Shown here: positions 28,824 through 35,946 of the stretch, in pieces | Layout: each line of letters begins with the position of its first letter | How positions within the stretch are numbered: the first letter of the stretch is position 1 | Origin: Oligoflexus tunisiensis | GTDB taxonomy: Bacteria; Bdellovibrionota_B; Oligoflexia; Oligoflexales; Oligoflexaceae | Direction of reading: 5' to 3' | DNA length: 64,000 nucleotides | Assembly (NCBI RefSeq): GCF_001748245.1 | Contig: NZ_BDFO01000001.1 | Coordinates: forward strand, 498,828-562,827 | Position numbers and translations under genes: made by a program | Notes under the pieces: model-generated | Database searches by the model: none | What the model saw: only the letters and a program-made list of their open reading frames with translations | Told to the model about the DNA's origin: nothing

Positions 28824-29141
28824 TCATAGGAACTGTAAGACTTTGGCTCTTGTACGAACGAGCGTCAGGTATTTTTCCTTGAGGTCATCGGTCAGGAAGC
28901 TCTTTTGGATCCGCTCCATCCATTGAGAAAGCACCCCTTCAAACTGCTGCATTTGATCACTGATCACTTTCGGTTCCAGGCCCAGACGCTCTCTTCCAAA
29001 ATACTGGAGGAGGAGATTGCGCGTGATGCCTTTCCTTTTCCATGAAGCGGAAGGGCCACTTCTTCGGAGAGTGTAAGGCGGATGACATCCCGGGCGACAA
29101 TAAGAGAGAAATTTTTGAGGTGCATGTCTCCTGGGGCTGCT
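28824..29141 (-). pseudogene. remnant of a hipA-like kinase toxin (C-terminal part)
   Basis: Reading the minus strand from 29141 in one frame gives APGDMHLKNFSLI, the exact HipA-family catalytic/metal-site motif, then EEVALPLHGKGK. The continuation lies in another frame (GITRNLLLQYFGRERLGLEP) and reaches the stop at 28824. Only about 100 residues of an expected 400 survive, with an internal frameshift and an upstream in-frame stop. HipA kinases phosphorylate glutamyl-tRNA synthetase and need a HipB antitoxin; neither an intact kinase nor HipB is here. Confidence 0.7.
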
Positions 29142-29610
29142 CAAGAAAAGCCCATTCTATGGAATAAATCTGGTGCTTCCATGGCCAGACGCTCAAGGCC
29201 AATCGCTTTTCAACTTTTCAATTTTCCGCTTCGCACAGTTTGGATGGGATAAGTTTTTGATCTCGATTGAGATCATCTATGACACCAGCATGAGTTTTCC
29301 TTTGCGACTGACAGAATGATAGTCAGAGAAACGTCACGTAGCGCTGGAAGAGAAAATTAGTTTCAACCCGAATGACTTGGCTTCACAATGACGACGATAG
29401 ATTTTTCATCCTAAAGCCAAGGTGTTAGAATTATAAAGACATAACTATTGGAATTTACGATAAAACTATCACAATCCTCGCGTTGGCCGTCAATTCATTT
29501 TTCTTTCAAGGTGAATCATGAGGTAGGGCGATAATCTGTTCAAAATCGTTTTCAACTTCACAGAATAACTGGACAGATTTCCCTTTAAGAAATAGAAGTC
29601 CCAAGTAAAT
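29142..29610. other. AT-rich intergenic region before the RiPP operon
   Basis: About 470 bp without a supported gene. It should contain the promoter of the RiPP precursor. Visible elements: a GATCTC-GATT-GAGATC palindrome (29259-29274) and several A/T-rich -10-like hexamers (TATAAA near 29433, GATAAT near 29530). I cannot choose a single promoter. Confidence 0.4.
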
Positions 29611-29640
29611 TCTCCAAAATGGATTGGAGATTTTAATTTT
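29611..29640 (+). promoter_or_regulatory. leader hairpin with U-tract ahead of the precursor gene
   Basis: TCTCCAA / TTGGAGA with a six-base loop, directly followed by TTTTAATTTT and then the ribosome-binding site of the precursor (GAGG). Its position and U-tract look like an attenuator or mRNA-stabilising stem. Confidence 0.45.
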
Positions 29641-29651
29641 GAGGTTGAGTC

Positions 29652-30080
29652 ATGGAATCTGAAGAAATCTTTAGCCGAATGAAAAAGCTGATGGCGCTTG
29701 GCGTGATCGCCGGTACTTCAGCTGTTGGCAATGCGGAACCCGTGAAGCCGCTGATACCACCCAGCACGATCTCCACTCCTGCTTCTGGTGCCTCTTCGAT
29801 CAAAGAAGTGATCAGTTCGATCCGCGGCGGCACAGGATCGATAAATCCAATCGCGGACGGGAATCCCGATTTCGACAACTTCGAGAACTTCGATAACTGG
29901 CAGGACTTCGATAATTTCGAAAACTTCGACAACTTTAGCAATGTCGTTGGTGATTGGCTCGAACCAGGTCATGGCGGAGGCGAGAGCCCTCGTCTTCCAG
30001 GAACTGGCGGCCGCCCCTGGATTAACCCGGTCGCTGATCCGACCGAGTTCGAGAAACCAATCATCAATCCCAAAGTCTGA
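29652..30080 (+). CDS. RiPP precursor with eight tandem aromatic-X-Asn/Asp cyclophane motifs
   Basis: 142 aa. Residues 10-28 (MKKLMALGVIAGTSAVGNA) resemble a signal/leader helix. Residues 74-97 are eight uninterrupted triplets, each starting with Phe or Trp and ending with Asn or Asp: FDN four times, FEN twice, plus WQD and FSN. They form two 12-residue repeats that differ only at their last triplet. Triplets of this form are the substrate pattern of radical SAM maturases making three-residue cyclophanes (Grr/Xye/Fxs triceptides). The motif block is flanked by two INP(I/V)AD elements (64-69 and 124-129); a Gly/Pro-rich segment lies between them after the core. GAGG seven bases upstream of the ATG. 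The maturase gene follows. Confidence 0.82.
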   Translation: MESEEIFSRMKKLMALGVIAGTSAVGNAEPVKPLIPPSTISTPASGASSIKEVISSIRGGTGSINPIADGNPDFDNFENFDNWQDFDNFENFDNFSNVVGDWLEPGHGGGESPRLPGTGGRPWINPVADPTEFEKPIINPKV

Positions 30081-30195
30081 CAACCAGTGGCTGATCCGAA
30101 CCGTTTTGCAAAGACTATGGTAAAGGCTCTTCAAAAGCCAAATTGTATTAAAAGTTTTGCAATAAACCTTTAGGTCAGCCATCTCTATCATGAGC

Positions 30196-30210
30196 CCCTC
30201 TTAACGAGGG
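30196..30210 (+). promoter_or_regulatory. small hairpin between precursor and maturase genes
   Basis: CCCTC-TTAAC-GAGGG stem-loop, 24 bp before the maturase ATG. There is no T-tract, so it more likely tunes expression of downstream genes relative to the precursor than ends transcription. Confidence 0.3.
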
Positions 30211-30233
30211 ACTCTCACCCAGTGGACGACATT

Positions 30234-31406
30234 ATGAAACTTCATAATTATTTGGCTACGCCACCTAAAATGGGGCCTCTCAATCTGCTCATTATGCAGT
30301 CCACAGGCTTCTGCAATTTTGCATGTACGTATTGTTATCTCACTAAGGAATCTCGTGCCCAACGGGGACGGATGAGTATGGACGTGGTCGAAGAGACATT
30401 CAAAAACCTCTTTGGCTCAAAAATTCCACATGATCAATTTACTGTCGTGTGGCATGCAGGTGAGCCTCTTGCAGCCGGCATACCATTCTACGAAAAAGCT
30501 TTTGAGCTGATCGAACGTCTTCGTCCGGATTATTGCAAGATTTCGCATTCCTTCCAGACCAATGGCAGCCTGATCGACCAGAAATGGTGCGATTTCATCA
30601 AGAAGTGGGCCGTAAGCGTCGGTCTGAGCGTCGATGGGCCAAAACAATTGCACGATCTGCATCGGATCGACAAGATAGGTGAGGGCAGCTTCAATCGGGC
30701 CGAGCAAGCCATGGACCTTTTGCGCAGCAACGGCATCCCTTTCAGCTCTATCGCGGTCGTCACCAAAGCTACTCTGGACAATCCCCATCCTTTCATTGAC
30801 TACTTTACGACCAAGAGCTTTTCCACGACTGCATTCAATATCGAGGAAACCGAAGGTTTCAATATAAAAAGTTCGCTCGAGTGCGATAAAGGGAGCGAAA
30901 GGTTTCGTGACTTCATCCGAGCATACTATTTGCAAGCCAAAGCGAGCGGCACCCGAGTGCGTGAGTTCCGAGCTACGGAGCAGACAATTTTGCATCCGAT
31001 CAAGCGAACCTCTTCGCAATCCATTCCGATGACGTTGATCAATGTCGCGATGAATGGGGATTACTCCACCTTTTCGCCTGAACTCCTGACAATGGAAAGC
31101 AGAAATTACGGGAGTTTTGTTTTCGGAAACGTTATCAAGGACAGGTTTGATGACATATGGAAAAACGAAAACTTCCAACACGTGTATGCGGATATTCAGG
31201 CTGGCATCCGCGTGTGCCACAAGACTTGTGATTACTTTGAATTTTGCGGCGGTGGCCATCCCTCGAACAAGTTCAGTGAGAATGGCAGCTTCAACAGCGC
31301 CGAAACTATGCACTGCCGTCTCTTGAAAAAGGATATGCTCATGGTGATCGCTCAAGCCATACAAGCAGAACGAGATGCTCAATCGGAGGTTATCCATGCG
31401 AAATAA
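30234..31406 (+). CDS. GrrM/OscB-like radical SAM/SPASM cyclophane maturase
   Basis: 390 aa. Radical SAM Cys motif CX3CX2C at Cys27, Cys31 and Cys34 (GFCNFACTYCYL). Blocks I recognise from the GrrM/OscB family follow: VVWHAGEPL, ISHSFQTNGSLID, VGLSVDGP and AFNIEETEGFN. The C-terminal SPASM region (CHKTCDYFEFCGGGHPSNK, then MHCRLL) holds auxiliary Fe-S cluster cysteines. The family forges a C-C bond between an aromatic ring and the beta-carbon of the residue two positions on, which matches the precursor's triplets. Start: ATG at 30234 with GTGGA upstream; a GTG four codons earlier is possible. Overlaps the next gene by 11 bp. Confidence 0.88.
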   Translation: MKLHNYLATPPKMGPLNLLIMQSTGFCNFACTYCYLTKESRAQRGRMSMDVVEETFKNLFGSKIPHDQFTVVWHAGEPLAAGIPFYEKAFELIERLRPDYCKISHSFQTNGSLIDQKWCDFIKKWAVSVGLSVDGPKQLHDLHRIDKIGEGSFNRAEQAMDLLRSNGIPFSSIAVVTKATLDNPHPFIDYFTTKSFSTTAFNIEETEGFNIKSSLECDKGSERFRDFIRAYYLQAKASGTRVREFRATEQTILHPIKRTSSQSIPMTLINVAMNGDYSTFSPELLTMESRNYGSFVFGNVIKDRFDDIWKNENFQHVYADIQAGIRVCHKTCDYFEFCGGGHPSNKFSENGSFNSAETMHCRLLKKDMLMVIAQAIQAERDAQSEVIHAK

Positions 31407-32256
31407 GGTCGCTCTGATCGCTCTCGTAGCGGTCGTCATAGCTTTTGCAGCTAATCAATTCGTTCGGACGCAGTCGGTCAACACTCCCGGAGGGGATCCT
31501 CAGCTTGAAGCTATTCCTCTGGAAAAATTTACAGGGCAAGCAGATACGGCTCCCTCGATGGGAGCGCCTGCTCCGCTTCCGGAATCACCTGCTGACAGCG
31601 CTCCGGTCGAAGAGCCGTACGTGGAGACCAAAACCTCCATTGAGGATAACTTGGTCGAAGCCTCTCCTGATGAGGTTATCGAAACCAAGCCTGCTCAGGT
31701 AAATGTCGACAAACCGGTCTATGCATCCGAGAAATTGAACCTGCCGAAGGAGGTCGTCGAGAACCTCAAATACTCAGCTCAGGATATCGGTCATTTGGAA
31801 AATCATGTGCTGCATATGGCGACCGATGAGGATTTCAAGAAATATCCTTCTCTCGAGACGAGTAAGGATCTGCTGCGGAAGGTGATCGGCAACTACGAGG
31901 GACATGCCATCTGGAAGAATAACGGTCGCAGCGGTGAAGCAAACCTCAGCATCGGGGGAACCGTGACTGATGCAAAATTCCTGGAAGGCTTCTACGAGTT
32001 CAGGGTCTTTGATGATGGCGAGCTCAGAACCCGATTCGAGGTCCCAGGGCACATCGGTGGATCGATCCGGGTCGTAGATGAAGAACAGTCTGGATTCATT
32101 ATTGAACCACAAGGCAAGGACGGCGTGCAAAAGCTGCAGCTCTTCCTTCGGCAGGATGGCGATCGAAAATACCTAATTGGCAATCTCTATATTGCCAATG
32201 CCAAAGAATCTGGAAAATTTGAAAACGTTGCTATCTTGAACATGGTTGCCCTATGA
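31396..32256 (+). CDS. membrane-anchored accessory protein of the RiPP operon
   Basis: 286 aa. An N-terminal signal-anchor (VALIALVAVVIAFAANQ), a Pro/Glu-rich linker (about 30-105), a helical segment, then a C-terminal beta-rich domain beginning at GNYEGHAIWKNNGRSGEA and rich in Gly-turn strands. The domain should be extracytoplasmic. I do not recognise the family. GGAGG lies six bases before the ATG, which overlaps the maturase stop, so the genes are co-translated. Possible roles are holding, exporting or protecting the modified peptide; none can be shown. Confidence 0.72.
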   Translation: MRNKVALIALVAVVIAFAANQFVRTQSVNTPGGDPQLEAIPLEKFTGQADTAPSMGAPAPLPESPADSAPVEEPYVETKTSIEDNLVEASPDEVIETKPAQVNVDKPVYASEKLNLPKEVVENLKYSAQDIGHLENHVLHMATDEDFKKYPSLETSKDLLRKVIGNYEGHAIWKNNGRSGEANLSIGGTVTDAKFLEGFYEFRVFDDGELRTRFEVPGHIGGSIRVVDEEQSGFIIEPQGKDGVQKLQLFLRQDGDRKYLIGNLYIANAKESGKFENVAILNMVAL

Positions 32257-33113
32257 TAAAGGTCCTGGAAAGCTTGACTGCGGACTTGCGAAAGAGGATT
32301 TTCGTTAGCCCTGGAGTGGAGATCATTAAGAAAGTACATTGGCACCCAGAGACCAAATCCTATACGTCTGGTGCCTATAGGCCGATCGCCCAGTGGCGAA
32401 TGATCAACGAGAGGGAGGCTGACGAACTGCTGGCACAGCAGGTTCAGTGTCTTGGCACTCTCGTTGTTCCATTCGAATTCAAAACGGGTTTTATCGCACG
32501 CTTTCAACAATTGGGACTTTTGGGGGTTCCAGGAAGCCGATCGGTCATGGATGAACGCTTAAAGCTTTTTTCGAAGACGCTGCTGCCAGAATTGAAGAGC
32601 GATCTGGAGTCCTATCTGGTCGAACCGTTCGTTCTGCAGTCTGCCGCTATTGGAAGCACACAGCCTGGGCATCCTTCCACCACTTTTGATGCCAGTCAGA
32701 GAATGTTCCGGGGTCTGCATATCGATAACTGGTGCAAGCCCGAAGCGAGCCTGCGCGATCGGAATGTGGGCGCTGTGCGGATCATTATGAATTTTGGAAC
32801 AGAGGCACGAGACATTAGCTTTATTCCGCTCTCTCTTCGTGAAATGGAGGCGGCACTGCGAACAACAGATGCCCCAGTCGATGAAATGGCGTCCCGTAGC
32901 AACCTGTCACGTTTCATTGAAACATTTTTGGAAACGTTTCCAACGTGTCCGGTTTACCATATCGAGCAGTATCCGGGCGAAGGCTGCATCATCCCCGTCT
33001 GCAACGTGGTTCATGATGGACTGCCCCTGTATAAGTGTCACGAAGATACGAACGTGCAGTTGTCTTGTCAGGATTTCGCGCTGTCGACATCGTTCAAAAG
33101 GAAATTTATGTGA
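32253..33113 (+). CDS. 2OG-Fe(II)-type oxygenase, RiPP tailoring enzyme (copy 1)
   Basis: 286 aa. A facial-triad pattern is visible: His156-x-Asp158 (GLHIDNWCKPE) and a distal His254 (CNVVHDGLPLY). Other conserved blocks are AVRIIMNFGTEARDISF and IEQYPGEGCIIPVCN, both shared nearly word for word with the gene at 34265. This fits the double-stranded beta-helix of 2-oxoglutarate-dependent dioxygenases, which hydroxylate unactivated carbons. The specific family is not one I can name. It starts in an ATGA overlap with the preceding gene, firmly placing it in the RiPP operon. Confidence 0.68.
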   Translation: MIKVLESLTADLRKRIFVSPGVEIIKKVHWHPETKSYTSGAYRPIAQWRMINEREADELLAQQVQCLGTLVVPFEFKTGFIARFQQLGLLGVPGSRSVMDERLKLFSKTLLPELKSDLESYLVEPFVLQSAAIGSTQPGHPSTTFDASQRMFRGLHIDNWCKPEASLRDRNVGAVRIIMNFGTEARDISFIPLSLREMEAALRTTDAPVDEMASRSNLSRFIETFLETFPTCPVYHIEQYPGEGCIIPVCNVVHDGLPLYKCHEDTNVQLSCQDFALSTSFKRKFM

Positions 33114-33125
33114 AGGAGTGGTGGC

Positions 33126-34277
33126 ATGTTTCGGTCGATGTCCGTCTCAAGATCCGAATTTTTCAGAGATTACTGGCAAAAGAAGCCTCTTTTCTCTGAT
33201 AATTTCGAACCATTGGCCTTTACAATAAAGGACTTGAACGACATTCTGGGCAGGCAGAGCTTGAAGCCGACGGATATCAGAGTCGTATCCAAAGAAAATG
33301 AAATTTCGGCCAAGGATATGGCCACGCCGCGCGGCAGTCTCGACAGTCATCGACTGCTGGATTTCTTCAAAAGCGGGTATACGATTGTCATTCCATCGAT
33401 CAACAAACTGAACCGGCAAATCAATTCCATCTGTCGCGTGATTTCAAAAGACCTGGGAGCATCCGTCCAGGCTAATCTATACTATAGCCCATCCAATTCC
33501 CAGGGTTTCAAGGCTCACTGGGATAATCACGATGTCCTGGTCTATCAGATTCATGGCCACAAGACCTGGAGTGTATTTGATCAGGCGCACTGTGAGCTGC
33601 CCCTGCAAACCCATCGATGCATTCCACATGAACTAGACCTGGACCGCGCCCACCGGCATTTTGGGATGATCGCAGATAAGATCCTCTATATTCCCCGTGG
33701 TTTCACCCACTTTGCCAATACCGATTCGTCGCCCTCGATACATCTGACCTTTGCACTTGAATATCCCAAGCTCTGCGACATCCTTCATCGGATGATTGAT
33801 TCTCTGACAGTCACTAACAGGTTGCTGCGCAAAGCCCTTCCCATGTATGAGGCACATGTGGATGTATCGATAGTGTCGGATCTTGCGCCGATACTGTCAG
33901 CGTTGGCTTCGCCTGAACAGATAGGACGGGAGCTATTGCACATGGAAGCAAAAAATACATATTACAGCGATGTATTCGATCTGTACTTCGAAAGTCGAGA
34001 GGACCAGGCAGCCATTGACGCTGGTACACACATCCGGGTCCGAGAAAGCGCCATTTTCTCCCTTCAGTATACGGGCGATGACCTTACGCTGGTTATGCCC
34101 CAGAGACGCATTGCTGTTGCCAGGAGTTGTCACTACCTGCTCTTTGAAATCCTGTCACAGAAGGAAATCTTTTGCCTGAGTGATCTGAAAGCCTTCCATC
34201 TGGGTACCGAACCTTTGGCGCTGATAAACCATCTGGATCAACTGGGATTGTTTGTGAGGGCCTCATGTCGTCCTTGA
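33126..34277 (+). CDS. JmjC/cupin-type (ribosomal-oxygenase-like) hydroxylase
   Basis: 383 aa. Iron ligands His131, Asp133 and His195 sit in FKAHWDNHDVLVYQIHGHKTW and LYIPRGFTHFANTD. These blocks are typical of the cupin-4/JmjC family that includes the ribosomal protein hydroxylase YcfD and human MINA53/NO66. It also has a C-terminal winged-helix-like region (CLSDLKAFHLGTEPLALINH). Family members beta-hydroxylate Arg or His in proteins; here the precursor peptide is a plausible substrate. GGAG seven bases upstream. Overlaps the next gene by 13 bp. Confidence 0.78.
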   Translation: MFRSMSVSRSEFFRDYWQKKPLFSDNFEPLAFTIKDLNDILGRQSLKPTDIRVVSKENEISAKDMATPRGSLDSHRLLDFFKSGYTIVIPSINKLNRQINSICRVISKDLGASVQANLYYSPSNSQGFKAHWDNHDVLVYQIHGHKTWSVFDQAHCELPLQTHRCIPHELDLDRAHRHFGMIADKILYIPRGFTHFANTDSSPSIHLTFALEYPKLCDILHRMIDSLTVTNRLLRKALPMYEAHVDVSIVSDLAPILSALASPEQIGRELLHMEAKNTYYSDVFDLYFESREDQAAIDAGTHIRVRESAIFSLQYTGDDLTLVMPQRRIAVARSCHYLLFEILSQKEIFCLSDLKAFHLGTEPLALINHLDQLGLFVRASCRP

Positions 34278-35167
34278 TTTCTGGTTTGACTGTCCTGTCA
34301 AGCGTGGGGGTTGACTTACATAAGCGTTTACTTAAGAGCGTTGGCTTGACCAAATCGCTGTTAAAGAGCTCCGATGCCCCCTCAATCAGGCCCTATGAAA
34401 TTTTTCGCCCTAACCCTCGATGGAGCCGCCTGGAATCTTCTGACTTGAAGATTTTGGGAGTACCCGGATTTCGGAATATTGCTGAACATATCGTCCATTT
34501 TGAGATTCCATCGGATATTCTGCAGACTTTCCATGCCCACAATTCGGTGCAGTTTCCGAGTTCCAAAGAGGAAAGCATGCGGATGGATGAAATTTTCAAT
34601 GCTGAAACTCTGCCTTTGATAAACACATTCGTGGGTAATGCAGTTGCTTTTTTTCCGGATGACTATAAGGCCGTTATTGCAAAATCCCGCTTAGGAGAAG
34701 AGTCCACCGTATACGATAAGAGGTACGCGTCCTATATGGGACTTCATGTCGACAACTGGTGCGAGCCCAAGATTGATTTGATGCGTCGAAATAAGTCTGC
34801 AGTTCGGATTTTTGTCAACCTTGGTACGGAAGCGAGGGATCTGAATTTTATTAATCTAACGCTGGCTCAAATCCTGGAAATCATGCAATCACATGAAAAG
34901 ATAGAAGCATTCCGATCGGCGAACAATCCTATTCAATTGTGTCACGCCTTTATGGAAAACTTCCCGGAATACCCGGTCGTGCAGCTGGAGGTTTATCCGG
35001 GAGAAGGTTGTGTTGTACCGGTTTGCAATATCATTCATGATGGTTATACACTTTATAAGTCGGAACCGGATGTGAATTTGACCCTAACCTCGCAAGGCTT
35101 TTGTCTTCGGGAGTCGTTCCTTGCTTCCTTCATCAGTAAAGATACCCTATCCAGCTGCTGCCTTTGA
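34265..35167 (+). CDS. 2OG-Fe(II)-type oxygenase, RiPP tailoring enzyme (copy 2)
   Basis: 300 aa and a paralogue of the gene at 32253. Shared blocks: GLHVDNWCEPKIDL (His161, Asp163), AVRIFVNLGTEARDLNF, EVYPGEGCVVPVCN and the distal His258 in IIHDGYTLYK. The N-terminal 60 residues differ from copy 1. It is the last gene of the six-gene operon and overlaps the JmjC gene, with GAGG upstream of its ATG. The 3' end may carry a frameshift, because a coding-like +1 frame continues past the stop. Confidence 0.68.
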   Translation: MSSLISGLTVLSSVGVDLHKRLLKSVGLTKSLLKSSDAPSIRPYEIFRPNPRWSRLESSDLKILGVPGFRNIAEHIVHFEIPSDILQTFHAHNSVQFPSSKEESMRMDEIFNAETLPLINTFVGNAVAFFPDDYKAVIAKSRLGEESTVYDKRYASYMGLHVDNWCEPKIDLMRRNKSAVRIFVNLGTEARDLNFINLTLAQILEIMQSHEKIEAFRSANNPIQLCHAFMENFPEYPVVQLEVYPGEGCVVPVCNIIHDGYTLYKSEPDVNLTLTSQGFCLRESFLASFISKDTLSSCCL

Positions 35168-35940
35168 TCTTCCTATCCTGGATGTATTTGGCATCAAGCC
35201 ATTGGACCCCTATCATTACCATGATCTACGGCATCGTGGGCGAACGTGGTGACGAGAAAACGACCATCATAATGTCCCAACCATGGCAGTTGTTACACCT
35301 TTTGTGTCAGGCGTTAGCATGTTGCAACCGTCGTCGGAGGTGTCTGCCCCTTCGTGAATGGATTGAGGCACACAAAAGTTCAATGCACGTCGCAATCCTG
35401 GTGTATCGCTGAGGAAATATTGGCAAGCCTCTTGCCCGGTGTCTGATTCCTACAGACTTCATCCATCCCTCAATCTTCAACCTTCTGCACCAATTGCCAG
35501 GGTAGCAAAAGCCAATCTCCAGGCAGTTTTGCTGTGCTGCCTGCCGCCGTCTAACGTTAACAGTTAGTGCATTGCACTATGAGCATCAGTGACCTCTTCA
35601 ATTCCCGGAAATGAATAAACCAATTTTGAGCAAGTGACAGGGTGGCCACGTATCAATGGCCCTTTAAGCTACGATTTTGGGGCTTTAAAATATCGTTTTC
35701 AGCTAAACTTTACCGTATCTGGTCTGATTGACATTGAATTTGGGAAGTGGCATAAAGTGTGCTCTATCCGCGAGCGGATGAAAAGGCTAGAGAGCAACCC
35801 AGTCAAGCTTTTACTAACCGTTTTACCGGTAGAAGAGCTGCTGAGGATAAGCTTGAAGGATTTATTCAAAAATGAATCATGAAAGGCTTTTTCTTATCCG
35901 ATTGGAATAAGCAAGCAAGATAGCCTGGCACATTACTAAA
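35168..35940. other. intergenic region with no supported gene; inverted repeats
   Basis: About 770 bp. Two 82-codon open frames (35164-35412 from TTG and 35634-35882 from GTG) lack convincing ribosome-binding sites and family features. The +1 frame just past copy 2 (to about 35257) reads DLPILDVFGIKPLDPYHYHD, which looks like protein. Overlapping inverted repeats CTAAC/GTTAG (35551-35567) and TAGTGCA-T-TGCACTA (35565-35579) are present. The base composition becomes AT-rich toward the end. Confidence 0.4.
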
Positions 35941-35946
35941 AGTTTC

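Noticed and set aside
29871..29942. Triplet block read as ordinary low-complexity repeat
   Set aside because: Periodicity of exactly three residues, an adjacent GrrM-like maturase and tailoring enzymes make a RiPP core the better reading.
30417..31439. 340-codon minus-strand frame over the radical SAM gene
   Set aside because: Antisense of conserved SPASM and radical SAM blocks.
35551..35579. Possible integron attC site (GTCTAAC-like box)
   Set aside because: Too short, lacks the matching GTTRRRY end, and no integron integrase or cassette array is present.
35926..35940. Possible sigma-54 promoter (TGGCAC) before the phosphoesterase
   Set aside because: No TTGC-type -12 element at the required spacing.
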